Under the pieces are notes generated by a model. The model ran no database searches, was not told the DNA's origin, and saw only the letters and a list, made by a program, of their open reading frames with translations. 48,279 bases of DNA from Salipiger mucosus DSM 16094 (GTDB lineage: Bacteria > Pseudomonadota > Alphaproteobacteria > Rhodobacterales > Rhodobacteraceae), in assembly GCF_000442255.1 (NCBI RefSeq), contig NZ_KE557280.1, forward strand, positions 213,963 through 262,241, in the 5' to 3' direction. Below, in pieces: positions 34,404 through 42,930 of this stretch (the stretch's first letter is position 1; every line of letters starts with the position of its first letter). The translations under genes were made by a program, and so were the position numbers.

Positions 34404-35188
34404 TGCCCGCCGTGATCCACCCGAGCGCCGTGGTGGAACGCGGCGCGCAGATCGCCGAGGACTGCAAGATCGGTCCCTTCTGTCACGTCGGCCCCGAGGT
34501 GGTGCTGGGCCGCGGCGTCGAGCTGAAAAGCCACGTCGTGGTGACCGGCGCCACCGAGATCGGCGACGAGACGATGGTCTTTCCCTTCGCGGTCATCGGC
34601 GAGATACCGCAGGACCTCAAGTTCAAGGGCGAGGAGACGCGCCTCGTCATCGGCAAGCGGAACCGCATCCGCGAGCACGTCACGATGAACTGCGGCACGG
34701 ACGGCGGTGGCGGACTGACGAAAGTCGGCGACGACGGGCTCTTCATGGCCGGCTGCCACGTGGCGCACGATGCGCAGGTGGGCGACCGGGTGATCCTCGT
34801 GAACAACTCGGCGCTGGCGGGGCATTGCGTGATCGAGGACGACGTCATTGTCGGCGGGCTCTCGGGCGTGCACCAGTGGGTGCGCATCGGACGCGGCGCG
34901 ATCATCGGCGCGGTCACCATGGTGACCAACGACGTGATCCCCTACGGCCTCGTGCAGGCCCCGCGCGGCAAGCTCGACGGGCTGAACCTCGTGGGGCTCA
35001 AGCGCCGGGGCGTGAGCCGCTCCGACATCACCGCGCTGCGGGCGGCCTTCCAGATGCTGGCGCAGGGCGAGGGCGCCTTTGCGGATCGCGCGAAGCGGCT
35101 CGGCAACGAGACCCAGAGCGACTACGTCCGCGAGATCGTCGATTTCATCCTTGGCGACAGCGACCGCCATTTCCTCACGCCGGGCTGA
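34403..35188 (+). CDS. lpxA: acyl-ACP:UDP-GlcNAc O-acyltransferase LpxA
   Basis: First enzyme of lipid A synthesis, moving a 3-hydroxyacyl chain to UDP-GlcNAc. It has 261 aa from ATG 34403. Left-handed beta-helix hexapeptides run from IHPSAVVERGAQIAEDCKIG to about residue 190; the catalytic His lies in MAGCHVAHDAQVGD. The helical C-terminal domain includes LNLVGLKRRGVS. The larger frame beginning at 33881 is a shadow over fabZ. lpxI follows after 8 nt. Confidence 0.96.
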   Translation: MPAVIHPSAVVERGAQIAEDCKIGPFCHVGPEVVLGRGVELKSHVVVTGATEIGDETMVFPFAVIGEIPQDLKFKGEETRLVIGKRNRIREHVTMNCGTDGGGGLTKVGDDGLFMAGCHVAHDAQVGDRVILVNNSALAGHCVIEDDVIVGGLSGVHQWVRIGRGAIIGAVTMVTNDVIPYGLVQAPRGKLDGLNLVGLKRRGVSRSDITALRAAFQMLAQGEGAFADRAKRLGNETQSDYVREIVDFILGDSDRHFLTPG

Positions 35189-35196
35189 GCAATCCC

Positions 35197-35991
35197 GTGC
35201 TGGCGCTGATCGCAGGGCAGGGGGCCTTGCCCCGCGCGGTGGCCGAAGCGCAGGCGCAGCCACCCGTCGTCTGCGCGCTCGAGCCGCTCGAGCCCGAGGG
35301 TCTGACGCCCGACATCCGCTTCCGCATCGAACGGCTGGGCAGGCTGCTGCGCGATCTCGAGGTGCGCGGCGTGACGACTGTCTGCATGTGCGGCGCCGTG
35401 CCCCGGCCCGAGCTTCGGCTCGGGCGGCTGGACTGGCGAACGCTGCGCCTGCTGCCGCGCGTGATCCGCGCGCTGCGGCGGGGCGATGACGGAGCCCTGC
35501 GCATCGCGGTGAGCATCTTCGAGGACGCGGGCCTGCGTGTCATCGGTGCGCACGAGGCGGCGCCCGTGCTGCTGCCTCCGCCCGGTGTCGCGACCCGCAC
35601 CACGCCCGGCGAGGGAGTGGCCGAGATGGCGGCCCTCGGGGATCAGGTGAGCGCCGAACAGGGCGCCGTCGACCTGGGCCAGGCCTGCGTCATACGGGGT
35701 TCCGAGGTGCTGGCGCGAGAGGACGACTCCGGCACCGATGCGATGCTCGCCGCGCTGCCGGAAGGCGGCGGCGCGGGCGGCATCCTCTACAAGGCGCCCA
35801 AGCCGGGGCAGGATCGCCGTGTCGATCTGCCGGTCATCGGCCCGCAGACCGCACGCGGCGCTGTCCGCGCAGGGCTGGCGGGCATCGTGATCGAGGCGCG
35901 CGGTGTCATGGTGCTGAACCGCGCCGAGGTGATCGAGGCGCTCGACGCGGCAGGCGCCTTTCTCTGGGTTCGCGAAAGGCCGGAACCATGA
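35197..35991 (+). CDS. lpxI: UDP-2,3-diacylglucosamine diphosphatase LpxI
   Basis: It hydrolyses UDP-2,3-diacylglucosamine to lipid X, the alphaproteobacterial replacement of LpxH. It has 264 aa from GTG 35197 (MLALIAGQGALPRAVAEAQ), which begins at the conserved LALIAGxGxLP block; the frame upstream is a shadow. The C-terminal DUF1009 domain has AVDLGQACVIRGSEVLARE, GTDAMLAALP, DLPVIGPQT and GLAGIVIEARGVMVLNR. It overlaps lpxB by 4 nt. Confidence 0.94.
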   Translation: MLALIAGQGALPRAVAEAQAQPPVVCALEPLEPEGLTPDIRFRIERLGRLLRDLEVRGVTTVCMCGAVPRPELRLGRLDWRTLRLLPRVIRALRRGDDGALRIAVSIFEDAGLRVIGAHEAAPVLLPPPGVATRTTPGEGVAEMAALGDQVSAEQGAVDLGQACVIRGSEVLAREDDSGTDAMLAALPEGGGAGGILYKAPKPGQDRRVDLPVIGPQTARGAVRAGLAGIVIEARGVMVLNRAEVIEALDAAGAFLWVRERPEP

Positions 35992-37160
35992 AGGTATTCA
36001 TCACGGCAGGCGAAGCCTCCGGCGACCGGCTGGGCGCTGCGCTGATGGCCGGGCTGCGCGAGCTGGTGCCCGATGTCGAGTTCATCGGTATCGGCGGCGA
36101 GCGGATGCTGGAAGAGGGGCTCGAGAGCCTCTTTCCCATGGACGAGATCAGCATCATGGGCATCGGCGCGATCCTCAAGGAATACCGCGCCCTCAAGGCC
36201 CGCATTCGCGAAACCGCTGAGGCGGTGGTCGAGGCGCAGCCCGACGTCCTGGTGACCGTGGATCTGCCCGAGTTCTCGCTGCGGATCGCGAAAGAGGTCA
36301 AGGCGCGCTCGGACGTTCGGGTGGTGCATTACGTGGCGCCCACCGTCTGGGCCTGGCGCCCGGGCCGTGCGGCGAAGATGGCCGCGCATGTGGACCAGGT
36401 GCTGGCGCTGTTCCCCTTCGAGCCGCCCTACATGGAGGCCGCCGGCATGCGCTGCGATTTCGTCGGCCACCCGGTCGTGACCGACCCTCAGGCCACCGAA
36501 GCGGAGGCCGAGGCCTTCCGCACCCGGCACGGGCTGGGCAAGGCACCGGTCTGCCTCGTGCTGCCGGGCTCGCGGCGGTCCGAGATCTCGCGGCTGGGGC
36601 CGGTCCACGCCGAGGTGGTGCGCCGCCTTCACGCCGCGCGGCCCGAGCTACGCTTCGTGGTCCCGGCCGCCCGGCCCGTCGCGGGACTGGTCGAAACGCT
36701 GGTCGCTGACTGGCCGGGCGCGCCGGTGCTGGTCGACCCGCGCGGACTGCCGGCGCCCGAGGCCCGGGCCGAGAAACGCGCCGCCTTCGCTGCGGCGAAC
36801 GTGGCACTGGCGACCTCGGGCACGGTCTCGCTGGAACTGGCGGCTGCGGGCACGCCGATGGTGGTGGCCTACGACATGCCCTGGCTCTCGCGACAGATCA
36901 TCGGGCGGCTGCTGCGCACCGACACCGTCGTGCTTGTGAACCTCGTGGCGGAAAGCCGCACCGTCCCGGAGTTCGTCGGCAAGGCCTGCCGTCCCGGTCC
37001 CATCGCCGAGGCCGTCCAGCACGTACTGGAGGCGCCCGAGGCACAGGACGCGGCCATGCGGCTCACGATGGAGCGGCTCGGCCTGGGTGGCCCGCCGCCG
37101 GGCGCTCGCGCGGCGCAGGCGGTGCTGGACGGGATCGCCGGGGCAGGGCGCGACACATGA
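35988..37160 (+). CDS. lpxB: lipid-A-disaccharide synthase LpxB
   Basis: It condenses lipid X with UDP-diacylglucosamine. The 390-aa GT19 glycosyltransferase begins MKVFITAGEASGDRLGAALM. It carries FIGIGGERM, DLPEFSLRIAK, VVHYVAPTVWAWRPGRA, LPGSRRSEISRL and the donor-site block ATSGTVSLELAAAGTPMVV. It is the last gene of the envelope cluster and is followed directly by a terminator. Confidence 0.97.
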   Translation: MKVFITAGEASGDRLGAALMAGLRELVPDVEFIGIGGERMLEEGLESLFPMDEISIMGIGAILKEYRALKARIRETAEAVVEAQPDVLVTVDLPEFSLRIAKEVKARSDVRVVHYVAPTVWAWRPGRAAKMAAHVDQVLALFPFEPPYMEAAGMRCDFVGHPVVTDPQATEAEAEAFRTRHGLGKAPVCLVLPGSRRSEISRLGPVHAEVVRRLHAARPELRFVVPAARPVAGLVETLVADWPGAPVLVDPRGLPAPEARAEKRAAFAAANVALATSGTVSLELAAAGTPMVVAYDMPWLSRQIIGRLLRTDTVVLVNLVAESRTVPEFVGKACRPGPIAEAVQHVLEAPEAQDAAMRLTMERLGLGGPPPGARAAQAVLDGIAGAGRDT

Positions 37161-37199
37161 AAACGGGGCGCGCCGCCGATGCGACACGCCCCGTCTTTT
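37161..37199. terminator. bidirectional Rho-independent terminator after lpxB
   Basis: ACGGGGCG near 37163-37170 pairs with CGCCCCGT near 37187-37194, followed by CTTTT on the plus strand and TTTT on the minus strand. It serves lpxB and the convergent IalB-family gene. Confidence 0.8.
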
Positions 37200-37218
37200 C
37201 CGTGCAAATCCGTGCGCG

Positions 37219-37890
37219 TTACTGGCGCAGCGCCGAAGTCTCGCCATAGGCGGCGGTGAAGCCGTCAAGCGACATGCTCAGCTCGACCTGCTGGTCGGGC
37301 GCAAGCGCCGGGACGATGGTCACCTGCGCTTCGGCACCTGCCTTGAAGCGGTTCACGTCCTCGGCCGTGAAACCGACGCGCGCGTAGCAGCCGACCTGCG
37401 TGCAGAAGGAGAAGTCGTAGCGCTTCGCCTGGCCGCCATCGACCGAGACCACGAGCTTTTGCGTCAGCAGCGTCTCGAGCGGCACGACGAAGGTGCCGCC
37501 GGCCTCGACCTGGCCGCCGTTCTCCAGCCGGAAGATGCTCACCTCGGCGACGTTGCCGCCCTGGCCGTCCTTGAGCAGCTGGTACATCTGGCAGGGCTCG
37601 TCGGCTTCGACACCCTCGGGCACGCGCAGGCACTGCAGGTCCCAGTCGCCGTGCTCGGATTTCACGTAGGTCTCGGGCTGGTCCTGTCCCGGGACGGCGG
37701 GTGCGCCCTCGGTGGGTTCGCCCAGCGTGAGATCACCGCCGATATTGCCGCCGGAAGCGGGCGCCTCGGTCGAGTCTTGCGCCGCGGGTGCGTCGGATTC
37801 GGGCGTCTCGCTCTCTTGTGCCGCGGCCGGCAGCGCGCCGAGTGCCGCGATCAGCGGCAGCGCCGTCAGGATGGAAAGCGGTCTGGTCAT
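37219..37890 (-). CDS. invasion-associated locus B (IalB) family protein
   Basis: A 223-aa exported protein. The signal peptide is about 1-24 (MTRPLSILTALPLIAALGAL). An acidic Ser/Ala/Pro-rich linker (about 25-70) precedes the IalB domain with WDLQCLRVPEGVEADEPCQM, LETLLTQKLVVSVDGG and FSFCTQVGCYARVGF. Four Cys suggest two disulfides in the periplasm. The family is common in alphaproteobacteria of all lifestyles, so the name does not imply pathogenicity. I chose ATG 37890 because GGGGAG lies upstream and the signal peptide starts there. The minus-strand terminators at 38005 and 38143 lie in its upstream region. Confidence 0.88.
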   Translation of the reverse strand: MTRPLSILTALPLIAALGALPAAAQESETPESDAPAAQDSTEAPASGGNIGGDLTLGEPTEGAPAVPGQDQPETYVKSEHGDWDLQCLRVPEGVEADEPCQMYQLLKDGQGGNVAEVSIFRLENGGQVEAGGTFVVPLETLLTQKLVVSVDGGQAKRYDFSFCTQVGCYARVGFTAEDVNRFKAGAEAQVTIVPALAPDQQVELSMSLDGFTAAYGETSALRQ

Positions 37891-38004
37891 GGATACTCCC
37901 CTGGGATCGTCATCATTTGCCGTCGATCTAGCACGACCGGCGCCGGCTGTCAGGCCGGAAATCCCTGACTTTTCGGTGTGGGCGGAAGAGCGCAAGACAA
38001 TGAG

Positions 38005-38033
38005 CAAAAAGAGAAAAGGGGCCTTGCGGCCCC
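38005..38033 (-). terminator. Rho-independent terminator with no obvious upstream gene (proximal)
   Basis: On the minus strand GGGGCC, loop GCAA, GGCCCC is followed by TTTTCTCTTTTT. It lies upstream of the IalB-family gene, on its strand. Confidence 0.75.
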
Positions 38034-38072
38034 TTCCCCTTGCTCCCTGTCGGACCGGCCGACTTTGTCATT
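38005..38072 (-). ncRNA. candidate small RNA or terminated leader, about 68 nt
   Basis: A minus-strand promoter candidate TTGACC (38107-38102), 17-nt spacer, TAGCGT (38084-38079) would start a transcript near 38072. It would contain a GTCGG/CCGAC hairpin and an AGGGAGCAAGGGGAAGG purine tract before the terminator. No ORF of note lies inside. It could be a stand-alone sRNA, or an attenuated leader of the IalB-family gene. Confidence 0.35.
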
Positions 38073-38142
38073 GCCGGAACGCTACGAAACTCTCATGCAG
38101 TGGTCAACAGGCTTTTCAACCCCGCCCCGATCACTTTCTCGC

Positions 38143-38170
38143 AGAAAAAAGCCGCGCCCGAAGGCGCGGC
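38143..38170 (-). terminator. Rho-independent terminator with no obvious upstream gene (distal)
   Basis: On the minus strand GCCGCGCC, loop TTCG, GGCGCGGC is followed by TTTTTTCTG: a perfect 8-bp stem with a stable tetraloop. The plus strand has no T run, so it works on the minus strand only. Upstream on that strand lies only the 5' region of the divergent HerA-like gene. Confidence 0.8.
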
Positions 38171-38250
38171 CAGTCTGACAGGGAGGAAGTCTGCCCGGGG
38201 CTGGAGAGGACATGTGGCCCCGGACGAATTCGATACTGGCACCAATCGGT
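38143..38250 (-). ncRNA. candidate small RNA ending at the distal terminator
   Basis: The region ahead of the terminator contains ACTTCCTCCCTGTC (38190-38177, minus strand), an anti-Shine-Dalgarno-like pyrimidine motif. Similar CUUCCUCCC-type motifs occur in known Rhodobacter small RNAs of the CcsR group (from memory). No clear promoter was found, so the 5' end is a guess. Confidence 0.3.
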
Positions 38251-38292
38251 TAAGATAGTATTCTCGACCGCACGCAGTGAGGAAGGGTGGGC

Positions 38293-39819
38293 ATGGAACG
38301 GGATGTGTTCGTGGGCGGCGGCGGCCCTGGGTACGGCACGCGGCAGAACCTGACGTTGCGTTATGCAAACCGGCACGGGTTGATCGCCGGTGCCACCGGA
38401 ACAGGCAAGACGGTCACGCTGCAGATCCTGGCCGAGGGCTTTTCCAACGCCGGTGTGCCGGTCTTCCTTTCGGACGTGAAGGGCGATCTGTCGGGCCTCG
38501 CGCGGGCGGGCAGCCCGGACTTCAAGCTGCACGAGGCCTTCGCCGCGCGGGCCGCGACCATCGGCTTCGACGACTACGCCTACCATGGCACGCCCGCCGT
38601 CTTCTGGGATCTATTCGGCGAGCAGGGCCATCCCGTGCGCACCACCGTGGCCGAGATGGGGCCGCTGCTGCTGGCGCGCCTGCTGGAGCTGACCGAGGCG
38701 CAGGAGGGCGTGCTCAACATCGCGTTCCGGCTGTCGGACGACGAGGGCCTGCCGCTGCTCGATCTCGCGGATCTCCGGGCGCTGCTGCGCTTCGTGGGCG
38801 AAAGCGCGGGTGAGCTGTCGCTGCGCTACGGCAACGTCTCGACGGCCTCGGTCGGCGCCATCCAGCGGCGGCTGCTGGTGCTCGAGAACCAGGGCGGCGC
38901 ACGGCTTTTCGGCGAGCCGGCACTGGATCTCCCGGACCTCATGCGCACTGACGCGCAGGGCCGGGGGCAGGTCAACATCCTCGCCGCCGACGCGCTCATG
39001 GCCGCGCCGCGGCTCTACGCAACCTTTCTGCTCTGGCTCCTGTCGGAACTCTTCGAGGAGCTGCCAGAGGTCGGCGATCCCGACAAGCCGAAGCTCGTCT
39101 TCTTCTTCGACGAGGCGCATCTGCTTTTCGACGACGCCCCAAAGGCGCTGGTCGACAAGGTCGAGCAGGTGGCGCGGCTGATCCGCTCCAAGGGCGTCGG
39201 CGTCTACTTCGTCACCCAGAACCCGGACGACATCCCGGGCGACATCCTGGGCCAGCTCGGCAACCGCGTGCAGCACGCCCTGCGCGCCTTCACCGCGCGC
39301 GACCGCAAGGCGCTGCGGCAGGCGGCCGAGACATATCGGGCCAACCCGGCCTTCGACACCGAGACGGCGATCCGCGAGGTGGGCGTGGGCGAGGCCGTGA
39401 CCTCGATGCTCAAGGACAAGGGCGTGCCGGGCGTGGTGCAGCGCACGCTGATCCGCCCGCCGTCGTCGCAGCTGGGGCCGATCACGCCCGGGGAACGCGC
39501 GACAGCCATGGCCGCGTCACCGCTCGCGGGGAAATACGACACCGAGATCGACCGCGAGTCCGCGCACGAGATCCTGCTGGCCCGCGCCGAAGCGGCGGCG
39601 CAGGCGGCCGAGACAACGGAAGACGACAAGGACACCTACACCCGCGCGCGACGCTACGACCCGACACCGCGGGCCAAGCCGAAACGCCGGTCGAGCCGCT
39701 ACGCGGCCCCGAGCTCCATCGGCGAGGCGCTTGGGCAGGCCGTGCTCAAGGAGCTTTCGGGCACCACCGGCAAGCGGCTGGTGCGCGGCATCCTCGGGAG
39801 CCTGTTCAAGGCGCGCTAG
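38293..39819 (+). CDS. HerA-like ATPase, DUF853 helicase family
   Basis: A 508-aa P-loop ATPase of the FtsK/HerA superfamily. Walker A is GATGTGKT (33-40) and Walker [13 protein letters not shown] (about 272-283). Also present are [13 protein letters not shown], sensor [16 protein letters not shown] and the arginine-rich [11 protein letters not shown] region. A disordered, basic C-terminal tail follows (about 455-490). Homologues are conserved in proteobacteria but poorly understood, and probably hexameric DNA or protein motors. I prefer ATG 38293 to GTG 38287, since GGAAGG sits 6 nt before the ATG. Confidence 0.9.
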   Translation: MERDVFVGGGGPGYGTRQNLTLRYANRHGLIAGATGTGKTVTLQILAEGFSNAGVPVFLSDVKGDLSGLARAGSPDFKLHEAFAARAATIGFDDYAYHGTPAVFWDLFGEQGHPVRTTVAEMGPLLLARLLELTEAQEGVLNIAFRLSDDEGLPLLDLADLRALLRFVGESAGELSLRYGNVSTASVGAIQRRLLVLENQGGARLFGEPALDLPDLMRTDAQGRGQVNILAADALMAAPRLYATFLLWLLSELFEELPEVGDPDKPKLVFFFDEAHLLFDDAPKALVDKVEQVARLIRSKGVGVYFVTQNPDDIPGDILGQLGNRVQHALRAFTARDRKALRQAAETYRANPAFDTETAIREVGVGEAVTSMLKDKGVPGVVQRTLIRPPSSQLGPITPGERATAMAASPLAGKYDTEIDRESAHEILLARAEAAAQAAETTEDDKDTYTRARRYDPTPRAKPKRRSSRYAAPSSIGEALGQAVLKELSGTTGKRLVRGILGSLFKAR

Positions 39820-39825
39820 GCGCCG

Positions 39826-39939
39826 TCAGAACCAGCTCTGCACTTCGCGCGAGGCGGAGGAGACGTCCTGCCCCACGCCGTCGATGGTGGCACAACCCGC
39901 CAGCGTGGCGAGCGCGATCAGGAGAATGGCCTGGTTCAT
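39826..39939 (-). CDS. entericidin-like small lipoprotein, 37 aa
   Basis: The frame begins MNQAILLIALATLAGCATID and has a lipobox LAGC with the acceptor Cys16 and an Asp at mature +5. It then has GVGQDVSSASREVQSWF, which matches the GxGxDxxxA...xV pattern of EcnA/EcnB. It would be a 22-residue lipid-anchored peptide in the outer membrane. It is too short for ordinary gene callers. It sits 45 nt upstream of nothing coding on its own strand until the YejA-like gene ends at 39985, and is convergent with the HerA-like gene. Confidence 0.75.
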   Translation of the reverse strand: MNQAILLIALATLAGCATIDGVGQDVSSASREVQSWF

Positions 39940-39984
39940 GGTCTTTGCTCTTGTTGCTCTTGTTCTTCCTGGAAGCCGTCGGGG

Positions 39985-41808
39985 TCAGTCGGCGGTGTCG
40001 TCCCACCACCAGGTGCGCGCCTGCCAGTCGTACCAGTCGCCGTAGACCGGCGCGTTCGCGAACTGCAATTCCTTCGCGTGGGCGATGCGCGACACCGGGT
40101 ACTGGTAGAGCGGGATCACGTAGCGCCCGGCGGTCAGCACGCGGTCGAGCGCGCGGGTCGCGGCAAGGAAGCCCTCCTGGCTCTCTGCGTTCAGCATGGC
40201 GTCGATCATCGCCTCGGCGGCGGGCTGGTCCATGCCCATCCAGTTGTAGCTGCCGGGCTCCTCGACGCCCTGCGCGCCCCAGTAGAGCCGCTGCTCGGTT
40301 CCCGGTGACAGCGACACGCTGCGCCAGTAGTTCGTCATGTCGAAATCATAGTTGCTGGTCTTCTGGACGTATTGCGCCTTGTCCACGGTCTCGATGGTCG
40401 GAAAGATCCCGATCCGCTCGAGCGCCTGCACGTAGATGTCGATCATGGACTGCTCTTCGCCGCCGCCCTGCTGCAGCAGGATCTCGAAGGTGAAGGGGCG
40501 CCCCTGGGCGTCCTTCATCACGCCGTCCTGCACGGTGTAGCCGGCCTCTTCCATGAGGCGGAGCGCCTGGCGCAGGTTGCGCCGGTTGCGCGCGCTGCCG
40601 TCGCCCTCGGGCAGGGAATAACCGTCAATGGCCCCGGGCGGCAGGTCGTCGGCGAAGGGCTCCAGCAGCTCGCGCACGCGGCCCTCGGCGGGGCCCTCGC
40701 GCATGGCGAGTTGCGAGTTCGAGAAATACGAGGTGATGCGCGGCTGGCGCCCGCCGGTCACCGTCTCGTTGATGTACTCGAAGTTGAAGGCATGCAGCAG
40801 GGCGTCGCGCACGCGCCAGTCCTCGAAGACACCGCGGCGCGTGTTCATCACGAAGCCGCGGATGCCCGAGGGCCGGCCATGCGGGATTACCGACTTCACG
40901 ACCTCGCCACGCTCGACGGCGGGGAAGTCGTACTGCGTCTCCCATTTCTCGGCGTTGAACTCGCGGTTCGAGTTGAGAACGCCCGCCTTGAAGGCCTCGA
41001 AGAGGGCGGTGCCGTCTGCGAACATCTCCATCCGGATCTCGTCGAGGTTGGCCTGTCCCTGCATGAAGGGCAGCTCGGCGCCCCAGTAATCGGGGTCGCG
41101 TTTGAGCGAGATGAAGCGGCCCGCTTCGAAGTCGTCGACGACGTAAGGCGCGGTCGAGATAGGCGCCACGTCGAGCCCGGAGTCCGCGAACTCCCGGTCC
41201 TCCCACTGCGCCTTCTTGAGGATCGGACGCAGGCCGATGACGAGCGCCAGCTCGCGGTTGTCGCCCTCGAAGGTGAAGCGCACCTTGCGCGGGCCGGTCT
41301 GCTCCATCTTCTCGACCGCGCCCCAGGCGCCCTGGTAGCGGGGATGGCCTTCGCTCCCCAGCGTCTCGTAGCTCCACATCACGTCCTCGACCGTGACGGG
41401 GCTGCCATCGGAGAAGCGGGCCTCCTCGCGCAGGGTGAATTCCACCCAGGATCGATTCGGCCCGGTCTCGATCGTCTCGCAGAGCAGGCAGTAGAGGGTG
41501 AAGGGTTCGTCCCAGCTGCGGCCCATCAACGACTCGTAGGCGATGAGCCGCATCAGCCAGGGCGTCGAGCCCTTGAGCACCAGCGGATTGAGGCTGTCGA
41601 AACTGCCAACCTCGCCCACTACGAGACGCCCGCCCTTGGGCGCATCGGGGTTTACATAGGGCAGGTGTTCAAAATCTGGGGGCAGGGCGGGCTCGCCATA
41701 CATAGCTATGCCATGCTTCGGCTCTGCCGAGGCGATTCCCGCCGCGAGCATCAGCGCGGGAATCGCCGTCGCGCAAACGGCGACCCTACGGAAAAAATCG
41801 GCCTGCAT
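39985..41808 (-). CDS. YejA-like extracellular solute-binding protein
   Basis: A 607-aa periplasmic binding protein of ABC family 5, close to YejA/microcin C-type binders. The signal peptide is about 1-28. Blocks: MYGEPALPPDFEHLPYVNPD, GGRLVVGEVGSFDSLNP, WVEFTLREEARFSDGSPVTV, YWGAELPFMQGQANLDEIR, RGFVMNTRRGVFEDWRVRDA and a Trp-rich end (WYDWQARTWWWDD). YejA-type proteins bind oligopeptides. The permeases and ATPase are not in this window. A second unrelated SBP is at 19256-20926. Two short Cys motifs (YCLLCET) occur near residue 106. Confidence 0.92.
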   Translation of the reverse strand: MQADFFRRVAVCATAIPALMLAAGIASAEPKHGIAMYGEPALPPDFEHLPYVNPDAPKGGRLVVGEVGSFDSLNPLVLKGSTPWLMRLIAYESLMGRSWDEPFTLYCLLCETIETGPNRSWVEFTLREEARFSDGSPVTVEDVMWSYETLGSEGHPRYQGAWGAVEKMEQTGPRKVRFTFEGDNRELALVIGLRPILKKAQWEDREFADSGLDVAPISTAPYVVDDFEAGRFISLKRDPDYWGAELPFMQGQANLDEIRMEMFADGTALFEAFKAGVLNSNREFNAEKWETQYDFPAVERGEVVKSVIPHGRPSGIRGFVMNTRRGVFEDWRVRDALLHAFNFEYINETVTGGRQPRITSYFSNSQLAMREGPAEGRVRELLEPFADDLPPGAIDGYSLPEGDGSARNRRNLRQALRLMEEAGYTVQDGVMKDAQGRPFTFEILLQQGGGEEQSMIDIYVQALERIGIFPTIETVDKAQYVQKTSNYDFDMTNYWRSVSLSPGTEQRLYWGAQGVEEPGSYNWMGMDQPAAEAMIDAMLNAESQEGFLAATRALDRVLTAGRYVIPLYQYPVSRIAHAKELQFANAPVYGDWYDWQARTWWWDDTAD

Positions 41809-41888
41809 CCTGTAAGTGCCCCTCGACTGCCCTTGTTTTCTTGGCCCCGGAGGGTACCGGCGGTTTCACGTCTTTTCAAACTTTTAGC

Positions 41889-41917
41889 TTGGACTCCTGC
41901 GGATTCCCGCGTATAAA
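41889..41917 (+). promoter_or_regulatory. sigma-70-type promoter of the candidate sRNA
   Basis: TTGGAC (41889-41894), 17-nt spacer, TATAAA (41912-41917). It points to a start near 41924, and no protein gene begins downstream before the terminator at 41973-41998. Confidence 0.6.
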
Positions 41918-41923
41918 GAGGGC

Positions 41924-41998
41924 ACTGCTCGATAGGTTTCTTGCCTGTATGAAACCTGCCTCAATGACTGAACCCCGGCCTCGTGCCGGGGTTTTTTT
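41924..41998 (+). ncRNA. candidate small RNA of about 75 nt with two hairpins
   Basis: The predicted transcript starts after the promoter at 41889-41917. It folds a first hairpin AGGTTTC (41934-41940) / GAAACCT (41951-41957) with a 10-nt loop. It ends in a terminator: CCCCGGC (41973-41979), loop CTCGT, GCCGGGG (41985-41991), then seven T. A frame at 41841-42140 runs across both promoter and terminator and is therefore not a gene. It lies between divergent yejA-like and bdhA genes. No sRNA family recognised. Confidence 0.6.
41973..41998 (+). terminator. Rho-independent terminator of the candidate sRNA
   Basis: A perfect 7-bp GC stem with a 5-nt loop and a run of seven T on the plus strand. 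There is no annotated gene upstream on this strand between 41809 and 41973. Confidence 0.85.
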
Positions 41999-42142
41999 CT
42001 GTCCGCAAGTCCGGATCGACATCACGTTACGGCAGTGGCGGCGCGTCTTGTCGCAGGCAGGGAACATACCGGCCACGCGCCCCCTTATGTTGCAGGCGCA
42101 GCGTGTTATTCTGCACCGGCATCATCGAGGAGTTTTCTAATC

Positions 42143-42916
42143 ATGTCACTCAAGGGCAAGACCGCGATCATCACCGGCTCGAACTCGGGCATCGGGCTGG
42201 GGGTCGCCCGGGAACTGGCGCGCGCCGGTGCCTCGGTCGTTCTCAATTCCTTTACGGACAACGACGAGGACCACAAGCTGGCCGAGGACCTGGGCAAGGA
42301 ATTCGGCGTCGAGGCCCGCTACATCCAGGCCGACATGTCGAAGGCGGAAGAGTGCCGCGCGCTGATCGAGAAGGCCGGCGCCTGCGATGTCCTCGTCAAC
42401 AACGCCGGCATCCAGCACGTCGCACCGATCCAGGACTTCCCGACCGAGACGTGGGACGCGATCATCGCGATCAACATGAACTCTGCCTTCCACTGCACGG
42501 CAGCCGCACTGCCGATGATGCGCCGCGCCGGCTGGGGCCGGGTCGTCAACATCGCTTCGGCCCACGGCCTGACCGCCTCGCCCTACAAATCGGCCTATGT
42601 CACCGCCAAGCACGGCGTCGTCGGCATGACCAAGGTGGTGGCGCTGGAGACGGCGAAGGAGCCCATCACCGCCAACGCGATCTGCCCGGGCTACGTCAAG
42701 ACGCCGCTGGTCGAAGCACAGATCCCCGACACGGCCAAGGAATACAACATGACCGAGGAGGAGGCGATCGAGAAGGTCATCCTCGACCGCCAGCCCTCGA
42801 AGGACTTCGCCACGGTCGAGCAGATCGGCGGCACCGCGGTCTTCCTGTGCTCGGACGCGGCCGACCAGATCACCGGCACGACGATCAGCGTGGACGGCGG
42901 ATGGACCGCGCTCTGA
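42143..42916 (+). CDS. bdhA: 3-hydroxybutyrate dehydrogenase
   Basis: This short-chain dehydrogenase oxidises D-3-hydroxybutyrate to acetoacetate with NAD in PHB and ketone-body use. It has 257 aa from ATG 42143 with GAGGAG upstream. Motifs: TGSNSGIGLG (11-20), NNAGIQHV, and the catalytic Ser139, Tyr152 and Lys156 in VVNIASAHGL and SAYVTAKHG. The blocks AICPGYVKTPLVEAQI and VDGGWTA are characteristic of BDH rather than FabG. It is followed by a patatin-like gene after a large inverted repeat. Confidence 0.93.
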   Translation: MSLKGKTAIITGSNSGIGLGVARELARAGASVVLNSFTDNDEDHKLAEDLGKEFGVEARYIQADMSKAEECRALIEKAGACDVLVNNAGIQHVAPIQDFPTETWDAIIAINMNSAFHCTAAALPMMRRAGWGRVVNIASAHGLTASPYKSAYVTAKHGVVGMTKVVALETAKEPITANAICPGYVKTPLVEAQIPDTAKEYNMTEEEAIEKVILDRQPSKDFATVEQIGGTAVFLCSDAADQITGTTISVDGGWTAL

Positions 42917-42930
42917 AGCGATCGCATGAT

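Noticed and set aside
41841-42140. 99-codon plus-strand frame between the yejA-like gene and bdhA
   Set aside because: It spans a promoter and an intrinsic terminator and has no ribosome site.
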